Shown in pieces: positions 56,450-64,000 of a stretch of 64,000 nt of DNA. Numbering within the stretch: the first letter of the stretch is position 1; each line of letters starts with the position of its first letter. Location of the stretch: the NCBI GenBank assembly GCA_014529385.2, contig CM043947.1:103499811-103563810 (forward strand), read 5' to 3'. The notes under the pieces were generated by a model. The model was given only the letters and a program-made list of their open reading frames with translations, had not been told where the DNA came from and did not search any database. The DNA comes from Adiantum capillus-veneris. Its lineage: Eukaryota; Streptophyta; Polypodiopsida; Polypodiales; Pteridaceae. The position numbers and the translations under genes are program-made.

Positions 56450-57650
56450 GCTTATGGCGAGGCCGCCCACTTCAATTAAGGCCGCCCAAAGCCATGGTAA
56501 ATGGGCCCCTAAGCTTAGTGGGTGTGTGAAAACAAAAGAAAGAAGAGGAACATGGCGAGCAGGGCAACGGGCAGAGAGGGCTCAAGGACGAACAGGCTCA
56601 CCGCAGCTGATACACAGCTCGGACGAGTGCGCGCATGAAGGGAAAATCGCAGCTCTTGCCTAGGTGTTCTTTTTCGGCACCGGTTCCGCCAAAATTGGCG
56701 CTGCTGAAAAATCCGGCTGCCGCGTCAGCAAGAGAGTTTTTTTACGCCTCCCTAGCAACTACGGCGCCATCGTTGCTAAGGGAGGGAGAGGGCTATTAAT
56801 AGGGTATTATTTTTTGCATGAGAAGTGTGTGGAAAAGAAAACGAAGAAGAGGAAGCTTGGAAAGAAACAGGAAAGCTCTCTCTCATGCTCGCTCTCTGTC
56901 TCCCGAGCTTAGACAAGGAGCCTTCTCTCTTTCGTTCTCGAGCTAAAGAGAAGCAAAGGCAAGCAAACGAGCAAGAGAAGAAGAAGGAGGGCATCAATGA
57001 AGGAGGCATAAGGAGCTCTCTCTCGATCTCCGGCTCAAGCAAGGAATCAAGGGAGGCATAACGAAGGGAGTAAGGAGGTAAGGAAGAGGCGAGCTCTCTC
57101 TCTCACTTGATCTCGAATCTCCAAGCTAAGGAAGGGCGAGCCTCTCTCGAGATCCAATCCGAAGGTGCTTCAGCTCGTCCTCCGCACACAAGCAAGGGAT
57201 AGTTCTCTCTCTTAGAGAAGGGCGAGAGTTTGGCGAGAGGCAAGCTCTCTCTCAATCTTCAATTCAAGGCGAGCTCTCTCTCCCTCTTGAACTCAACTCC
57301 AATCAAGCTAGGCGAGGAGATAAGGGCCAAGCTAGGCAAGAAGATAAGCAGTCATAGGAGAAGAAATAAGCTTCGGCATAAACAGTGATTGAAGACAATC
57401 AAACAGATGGAATTGACACAATGGGATTTGTTTGTCGACAAACAACCTAATTTTATTTTTTTCTTTTTATTAAATTGCGAAGCCGTTAACGGCCCGGAGC
57501 ATTCTGTAAGGGGAGTTTAAGCTCCTAAATCGTCATTCGTATCTATTAACGGTGTCGTTAACGACACTTCTTCATAATTGTGCATCAATTTTGTCGGTGT
57601 TACCGATTTTTGAGCAAGTTTTGTGCGTCGATAGCATTACCAAGTGATTA
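56450..57650. other. Leader-like region before the plus-strand gag
   Basis: Many GAGCTCTCTCTC and GGCGAG repeats (about 56870-57330) and AT-rich sequence. GGGCTATTAATAGGGTATTA near 56790 is TATA-like. It may be the LTR and leader of the element that supplied the gag at 57658. A short inverted phrase with GTTAACG repeats lies near 57487-57560. Confidence 0.45.
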
Positions 57651-57657
57651 AAAGCTG

Positions 57658-59114
57658 TTGTATTGTGCGGTGCGGAAAATTTTCGCTCTCAATTTTTCCA
57701 TAGCCAGCAGCCCGGTGCTGACCTGGCTCAAGTTTCGAACACTTATCCCCCGACACGTGGTGAACCCGACGCGAATCCAAGCCGGGGTGGGAAAATTGTT
57801 GAAGCATATGTCTACACCCCAAGAAGCAGCCATGCAACAGATGATGCAGCAGTTTGCAGCATACATGCAACAGCAACAGGCTGCCCAGCAGCAACATAAT
57901 TTGCAAGAGCAGATTCGTAAAGCTCGTCAAAATGTTACGAAAAAGCTGCAACGGTTTGAGGGCCGAGATATTTCAAAATTTTGCAATTTGTATGAGCAGT
58001 CTATGGAAGATAATGGTATTGAAGACCAGGATTCAGTGGAAGGATTTCATCTGATTATTGCAGTGCCAGAACTTAGGGCCCGGATTAAAGAAATTCAAGC
58101 GGCTGAAGAGCCGAACTGGCAGGAATTTAAGAAGGCGCTGCAAGAGGAATATTTTCTGGAGGATTCTCAACGGGTGACCAGACAGAGTTTTACGAAGTGG
58201 GTGCAGAAGAAGGGTAAAAATTTATCTGCACGAGAACTGTTGCGAGAGTTTGAAAAGAAGTTTGATCGGTTATCGTCAGCAGAACAACGTTCCTTGAGGG
58301 ATCAAAAGGTGGAATTGTTTATTCAAGATCCGCGACTACAAAAGAATTTGGTGCAATTATTAGAGGATCCGGCGGGAGAATTGGGATTGACATCAGATTG
58401 GAAATAGTATCTGAAGCAGTGAACATGATCGTAAAACGACAGAAGCGGGTTGATAAGCAAATCGTGATTGAGGTACTGGATGATGATGAAGAAGAGGTTA
58501 AAGAGAAGCCACCCTCTACATTGTCCGAAGTGGAGGGGCCTGTTCTTGACGATCTCGTTAAAGGTATTCAAGAACTAAATTTGAATTTTAAAACTGTTAA
58601 ATTTGAAGGGTTAGCTGCAAAGGCGTCTACTTCTGAACCTAAGCAGCAGCAGCAACCACCACGTAAAAATTGGGATCGATGCATGTGGTGCGATAGTGAA
58701 GACCACAAGTTTGTGAGAGAGTGTAATGAGTTTGATGAAGCTTATAAGAAGAATGTGGTTTTCTGGAAAGACAAGAAGATTCATCTCAGGGCAACAGGGG
58801 AACTGCTCCGCTTGAACTTTGGCAGAGGCGGAATGAAGAAGATAGTGGAGGAAATACAACATAATGTTGCCCTTGTGGAAGCAGCTACATATGGGCTGCA
58901 AGTTTGTGGTAAGGAAGATGATGATGGTACAGGTACAAAGGGCCAGTTGTGGCCATATGCTTTAAAGATAGCAGAAGCAGGTAAGGTAAGATATGGGAAG
59001 TTACGCCAGGTGGGTAATTCAATTCGAGAAACTACTGGGTGGACCGATCTAGTGGATTCTCTTTCAGTAAATGCTCAGTATTTGCTTATCTTGACAAAGC
59101 GTCTGCTGTTATAG
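57658..59114 (+). pseudogene. Ty3/gypsy gag gene with CCHC knuckle, one frameshift
   Basis: The first frame (57658-58407, 249 codons; a likely start is MSTPQEAAMQQMMQQF near 57808) has a Gln-rich N-terminus and then LQRFEGRDISKFCNLYEQSM, ALQEEYFLEDSQRVTRQSF and LLREFEKKFDRLSSAEQRSL. These are the capsid helices of a gag type common in bryophyte and fern retroelements. It ends LLEDPAGELGLTSDWK. A one-base shift near 58405 leads into the second frame (58398-59114), which has RQKRVDKQIVIEVLDDDEEE and the knuckle CMWCDSEDHKFVREC. The second frame ends without protease. It lies on the strand opposite to element 4, so it is a separate insertion or capture. Confidence 0.75.
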
Positions 59115-59148
59115 CGGAAGCATAAACCAAAAAGTGATGGAGTTCATT

Positions 59149-60867
59149 TCACCTGGATAACATGCCTTGCATGCAGAGTTGTAAGCCCTTGGCAAGAGTG
59201 ATGGCTTCAAACGTGAGAGCCAAAACCATAAGTGCCTTGCACAGATGTAATGGTAGGGATTCTGTGAGTGATATTCCCATTTTGCCAGTGATATTCCCCA
59301 AACTTGTGTGCCACTGCCCGTGATGCCAAGTCATTGGGCAGTACCTTGGCACAAGGGAGAAGCCTTGCTTCATGTAAAATTGGCAAAGCACTGTGCTTTG
59401 CACAAAAGCAGTAGTTTCCAATGGAAATGTATAAACATGGAGAAATAAACAATATTGAACATTGTCTAACCTGGTCAACCTGCTGAAACCATTTGTCTGG
59501 AGATGTCGGAAGAAAAGCTCACTCAAATGTAGATCATCACCATCTCTGTTGCGCGAGAGAAAGTTGGCCTGAAATATCCTGTAGGCATATGGAGAAATTC
59601 CCCAAAGGCGTGTGCTCATAGCATACCCCGAATGGGAAAAATCTCAATGCAAGAGTCGTAAATTGAAGCCTTGCTTCACATAAATATGTTTGTGCTGAGA
59701 GCCAACGGATGTGGCTGCAGATATCATGACAAAGAGAATCGATCGTGTCGAGCAATTTCAATTGAAAGTAACCGATACTGTGTGGTAAGCATCTTTTGTT
59801 AGCGTGTAGAAAACGTGACAAAGAGTCGGCCATTCCGAGCAACTTGCTTCCTTCAACAAGTCCAGTAAGAAGCCATGCCTGTCTCTTTGAGATACTAAAA
59901 AATTGGCCCTTGCCATCAATGTATGCAACAAAATTTGAGTGCTTATGTGAACTGTCAGAAATCATGCCTGCTTGGAGTGGAGAAAGTGCATCACCTTTGA
60001 TGCATGTTAGAGATATGCAATAGAGGTGAGACATGCTCCATCTAAGTCAAATGCTTCACAAGAAATTGACAGCCCTGCTGTTATTACATCAATTCATGGT
60101 TGACGATCAAAAGATGTATGCTAATTGCCTCATGCCAGTCTCATACATTACCTTATGTAGAGATACGGCCAGAATTGTATAACCACTTATGCAGATGACA
60201 ATAAAGTACAAGCATCCTAATGCGTAGACAAATCCTACCTGAAAGGATTTGCTGCTACATGGATTATCTATTGAAAATCCTTAATGACGCAATACATCCG
60301 ATCGTGCCTAGCTATGCTTATGCTAACCACAGAAGCACCTTGTGTGTGGTACAAGCCTTGCTTGTGGATGCACTTACACGGCTAGTGCATACGAGAGTTT
60401 CACGGCATGACTCAAAAATGTTGGCAAACAAAAACCAAAACTATGCATACCTTACCTTTGAAGGTCAAAGACGAATTGTAGTCATGTCATCTGAACGCTA
60501 CATCAGTTGTCGTTGCCCCTATTCATTGCCTTTACGACTGCTTACTCGCTTTGGATTTTCTGCAATTGCTGCTCGCCTCGGGCATTCAGTAAATACGATT
60601 TCTGCTCCTTGCTATCGAGCTTTAAGTGTTTTAGGCCTTGCTTTGCATTCAGTCGTCTTGCCCAATAGCAATGTTGGAAGAAGACGATCTGCCAAGTATT
60701 TGCCCAAACTCGGTTTTCCAAAGCTCTGCAATTTCCTTGAATTCGTAGTTGTCGAATGTGTCAAGATGCACAACCTCAACGTACTGTGTATGCCGTGGTT
60801 GTAATTGGAATGGGGTGTATGCCGGGGTGGGCATGCACCCTATCGTAAGTAAATTGCTTAAGGCCAA
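59149..60867 (-). pseudogene. Unrecognised minus-strand coding region, possibly multi-exon
   Basis: Minus-strand frames follow each other: YVEVVHLDTFDNYEFKEIAE with LWKTEFGQILGRSSSS (60867-60649), LKHLKLDSKEQKSYLLNARG near 60600, a 165-codon frame (60034-59537) with NFVAYIDGKGQFFSISKRQA and SKLLGMADSLSRFLHANKRC, and a 156-codon frame (59619-59149) with TRLDNVQYCLFLHVYTFPLE and LTFEAITLAKGLQLCMQGML. Composition is protein-like, with few stops. I recognise no domain. A plus frame of 194 codons at 60220-60804 overlaps it and may be the shadow, or the reverse. It could be captured host gene cargo of element 4. Confidence 0.35.
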
Positions 60868-61233
60868 AGGCCTTAGGGAATCTTAATGTGAAACTATAGT
60901 GAAGCTGGGCGATGGAGTTTGCCACAGAGCCGTCGCGAGAGAGAAAGGGAGGTCGGGCTCCACGTGTTGCTCGGATGCGCCCACCATCGAGTCGGGTTCT
61001 CTCCAGCTCTGCCTCGCGCTCCCATCCAGCTTGACCATGAGCAGTTTGGAGCTGGTCGACGAGCCATCTCCTCTTGCCTCAAGAGGCCTTGCACACGCCA
61101 CGGCCAACCATCGTCTTCCTCCTGCCTGTCTAGGGGTCACTTCCATGGTTCCTTGTTCATGCACATGCAAAAGCATGAGAGGACCACGCCTGTCCTGTCT
61201 TCCCCAAAAAAAGTACTTGGCTCTTGATACCAG
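60868..61233. other. Element 4 leader region
   Basis: Lies between the unrecognised region and the primer site. Long overlapping frames on both strands (118 and 131 codons) have no known motif. Confidence 0.45.
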
Positions 61234-61277
61234 TGTAAAGCCTAGGACATTGTGATGCTGGATGGCTCTTGATACCA
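61220..61277 (-). repeat. Duplicated primer site and LTR start of element 4
   Basis: GGCTCTTGATACCAGTGTAAAGCCTAGGA...GATG (from 61219) is followed after 44 bp by GGCTCTTGATACCAATTAAAGCC. So the primer site stands twice, and about 30 bp of LTR start (TGTAAAGCCTAGG) lies between the two copies. Confidence 0.75.
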
Positions 61278-61440
61278 ATTAAAGCCTAGGAGACTGTGAT
61301 GTTGGATCCACCATCCTACCATCCTATGTATAGACCGGCTCCTAGCCCTAGCCATCATATGGATCCCCAGTCCACACTGGTCCAGTCCGAGCCCCTGGCT
61401 CAGGTCTTGACCCCCTAGGCTTAGGATCCTTGTCCTGACA
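61278..61440 (-). repeat. Element 4 right (5') LTR
   Basis: 163 bp, matching 54696-54859 throughout, ending CTTGTCCTGACA next to the target-site copy GCTAC. Confidence 0.85.
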
Positions 61441-61445
61441 GCTAC

Positions 61446-61904
61446 ATTGGAATGTGAAGAGCTTTGATACAAAATGGGAATACTGAACGGATTTGTGAGA
61501 TAGCTTTATTGAGTTTTGTAAGTCTAATCGTAGAAAACTACTCTTCTTTCAAGAGGGGGTTATGTCGCAAACTGTTGGTGTGGCAACCAATGAAGATGGA
61601 GGGGGTTTGGATTAATTGACCAACTTATAGGAGGTGAAGACAAAGAGGGTTAGTATTATAATCCTAACCTTGACCAACTTACAGAGCTAGTAGAAGGGGC
61701 CTAAAACCCCATAAGATAAGAAACAACCTAGAAAGTTGAGTAAATATGTTGCTGTGCAAGGACTTGCCCTAAAAAAAAAATTAACTACTGGAAGAAATTT
61801 CTTGAGCTATGTTGATTGGTTTTGGGGGCACAATTGTCAAGTACATGGATATCTTTGTTGTTTTATGTTGGTGATATTGTTCTTGTTTAGACTCTCCGAG
61901 GGGG
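61446..61904 (+). other. End of an unrecognised interior before a copia 3' LTR
   Basis: No convincing frame remains. It ends GACTCTCCGAGGGGG, a polypurine tract typical of plant copia elements. Confidence 0.5.
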
Positions 61905-62400
61905 TGTTATAAATAGTTATGCACATGAAACTGGGCTCTTCATCACAAGGTGATTGTACTCAATACATCATCACAACAACCAACACAATGGGTCAGGGGA
62001 TCGATCTACATCTTCAACACCATTCCTGGAGCACCCTCATCTCTCAGGCGGTGATGGCACCGTTTGGGGCACCCTCGTCTCCTACACCAGTCTTGTACAT
62101 AACTATACGGCGACGGTGATGGTAGTAAGCTCCTTGCAACTGGCCAATCTTCTCTTTTTTTGCACTAAGAGAGATAACGAGAGCACATGCATCACACAAC
62201 TGTTGGAAGAATTTTTATGGGCTTTTGCAGGCGATGGGGAGGCTCTTGGCCCTCCCCTTTTTTTCGCACTGAGAGATATTAAGAGCACATGTGATTACAT
62301 GGCCGTTAGATGTTTTCCAACTATTTTCACATTCAACTTACAAATGGACATGTAGTTTGAGTGCATATACGTGTTACCCTCGAGGGTCTCCAATTGGTGA
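61905..62400 (+). repeat. Probable start of a copia 3' LTR
   Basis: TGTTATAAATAGTTATGCAC starts directly after the polypurine tract. The right end cannot be placed. Two similar phrases, CACTAAGAGAGATAACGAGAG and CACTGAGAGATATTAAGAG, lie near 62164 and 62267. Confidence 0.45.
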
Positions 62401-63270
62401 GAGCCCCCGTTGCTTTCTAAGGGGTTGTGTGCGAGCATGTGCACCTAATACCACTCTCTCTGCATAAGAAAAGGGGAGGGACAAGAGCCTTGAATGACCT
62501 CATTGTTCATCGATAGCGGGCAAAGCATGTGTAAAAAATAAGTAAAAGTGTAAAAGTGGTCAACCTTTTTTTTTTAAAGGGACGCTAGAGCCTCGCCCAT
62601 CTTTTGCACACCTGGAAGAACCTCATGTTCATCAGCATACATTTGTTACAAATTGACAAAAAAAATACCAAACAAGAAGCATTGGTAGGGTGCAAGGCAG
62701 AGGGTATACGGCAGCATGAAGGAACATATTTACATTTATAGAGAGGACGCAGGTCTCAAGCAGTTCATGAGGGTTGAAGGGTTGGCGCATGTCGTTTGCT
62801 CCTCCTGACAGTTTTACTTGAGATTTGGAGCAAAAGTAAAAATTAATGTGGAGTTATGTAAGACGCATCTTTGCAAAAAAAAAAAAGGGAGGAGCTCGAG
62901 CACCCCCTTTTTGTCAGAGATGCTTGACTGATTTGGGTTGTTTTCAGGGGATGGCATCTCTCCAAATGCATTGTACACGCACAACACAACACGTGGACAG
63001 GGAGCAAAACGTAACGCGTGAGCATGGCAAGATCTCCAGCGACTGCAGTAATTTGCATGCAAAAAATGAGGGGGCAGTCAAGGAAGCTAACGGTTGACTT
63101 TGCTTAAGCACTGAAAGATTAAATTTTATGTGGTGTGTTACTATTTTTAATTTGAGTGTATTCATTTAAAAGCTACATATGGGTTAGTTTTCATTTTCTG
63201 TTTAGAATGCCAACCCATAATTGTGTGTTTGACCATATTTGTTTTGAAATGCAAATTTTTGGTTTCGAAT
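62401..63270. other. Non-coding stretch
   Basis: No recognisable gene. Poly-T near 62567 and poly-A near 62875 are the only notable features. Confidence 0.6.
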
Positions 63271-63274
63271 CCCC

Positions 63275-63715
63275 AAACTCAAGCATTCCCCCTACTAGCT
63301 TTGGTCGACCCCCCCTTGTAGCTCATGCTTGAAGCTCATTGGACCCCTCAGGCCTAGCCAATCACAAGCAAGAGTCATACTTAGCAAGCATACTAGTCTT
63401 GGGACAAGTGTCCCCCTTTCCCCTTTGAGAGAGAGGACTTGATAAATGCAAAAAATAATTAATTAAATATACTAATATATCATTGGACCCCTTGGGTGAC
63501 CAACCAATAGGCTTTCGGCACACCATGAGGGCAACATGAGGAGGAACTTGACAAGTGTCCCTTTTGTTTTCTTTGTACAAAGCTTGCCTTCTATGAGTGT
63601 GTGTGTGTGTGTGTTCTCTCTCATCCCCCCTCTTGTAGGGCTCGCCCCCTCCTTGTAGGGATTGATGATTGACTTTTGGCACACCTTACGTCAAGCACCT
63701 TAGTCAGCAAGCATG
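63275..63715 (-). repeat. Diverged LTR relic related to the element 1 family
   Basis: Phrases such as AGTGTCCCCCTTTCCCCTTT, CATTGGACCCCTTGGG, CCAACCAATAGG, ATGAGTGTGTGTGTG and TCTCTCTCATC...AGGGCTCGCCCCC occur in the same order as in the LTRs of element 1. The copy is shortened and strongly diverged. Confidence 0.7.
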
Positions 63716-64000
63716 ACAAAGACCTGACAGCAAGCACATCAAGCACCTCAAGCTCTCTAGTCGGCAAGCACGACAAGCACCTCAAGCACCTTAAGCGTGG
63801 GCCGGGTTCCCACCTCAAGCTCATCCCTAGCTTACCTAAGGTTAAAAGACTTTTTAACACTAACCTTTGGAGGTCTTCAATGAAGCTAACCATAAAGTCT
63901 TTAAGTTCCATTGGTTAGCCTTGCTCTTTGACTAACCATCTCTCATTTGGGCCCCTTTACAATTGACCATCTCTCATTTGGGCCCCTTTACAATTGGCCC
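63690..64000. repeat. Short tandem repeats at the window end
   Basis: Degenerate AAGCACCTCAAGC and CAGCAAGCA units at about 63690-63800. A 31-bp unit, GACCATCTCTCATTTGGGCC plus CCTTTACAATT, stands in tandem at about 63935-63997. Confidence 0.85.

Larger units (their letters stand above)
54696..61440 (-). mobile_element. Element 4: LTR element with short LTRs and foreign cargo
   Basis: Two similar blocks of about 164 bp (54696-54859 and 61278-61440) run TATAAAGACTAGGAG or ATTAAAGCCTAGGAG to CTTGTCCTGACA. They are bordered by a perfect 5-bp duplication GCTAC (54691-54695 and 61441-61445). On the minus strand the right LTR is followed by TGGTATCAAGAGCC, a tRNA-Met-like primer site. The left LTR is preceded by a gypsy-like end of coding sequence. 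Between them lie a PPR fragment (plus), a foreign gag gene (plus) and an unrecognised minus region, so the interior is a mosaic of later insertions or captured sequence. Confidence 0.7.

Noticed and set aside
60899-61278. Overlapping 118- and 131-codon frames near the element 4 primer site
   Set aside because: Antisense pair without motif, in a leader region; probably stop-free by GC content.

Overview
This is a window of nuclear DNA from a land plant with a large, repeat-rich genome. It contains layers of plant-type LTR retrotransposons, LINE 3' ends, Mutator-type MITEs, tRNA-derived SINEs, a PPR fragment, a plant family-4 glycosyltransferase pseudogene and very long CT/GA/GT microsatellites. 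The gag and LINE types, and a probable endogenous pararetrovirus remnant, would suit a fern or another non-angiosperm, but that is inference. I found no intact host gene, no functional tRNA or rRNA gene and no prokaryotic feature.

Layout. 1-14.5 kb is decayed intergenic DNA. It holds a glycosyltransferase pseudogene (about 1.56-2.64 kb), an unrecognised coding relic (9.69-11.24 kb), a Ty3/gypsy gag relic (11.94-12.56 kb), a SINE, homopolymer tracts and four dispersed copies of a 27-bp hairpin sequence. 15.65-18.14 kb holds two solo LTRs of families that recur as full elements further on.

18.72-40.5 kb is the centre of the window: a Russian-doll insertion. A minus-strand host exon is split by element 1 (19381-40311, a chromovirus relic). 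Element 1 is split by element 2 (22523-36339, a Tat-type Ty3/gypsy element with two RNase H domains). Element 2 is split inside its integrase gene by element 3 (24346-29312, a young non-autonomous element with a tRNA-Asp-type primer site and a protein carrying four WVPK-like motifs). Target-site duplications support each layer. Removing element 3 restores the integrase frame, and removing element 1 restores the host frame.

41-54.7 kb contains a LINE 3' end, a pair of MITEs (one with a perfect 9-bp duplication), a second SINE, a decayed probable caulimovirid copy (44.96-48.2 kb, minus), a second LINE of a different type, and a truncated Ty1/copia element whose 5' LTR, promoter, primer site, gag, protease and start of integrase are visible. 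54.7-61.4 kb is element 4, bounded by short LTRs of about 164 bp and a perfect GCTAC duplication. It carries PPR repeats, a foreign plus-strand gag gene and an unrecognised minus-strand reading region. 61.4-64 kb holds the 3' edge of a copia element and relics of the element 1 LTR family.

None of the coding regions looks functional now: nearly all carry stops or frameshifts. Only element 3 looks recent, with about nine differences between its LTRs by eye, all transitions.
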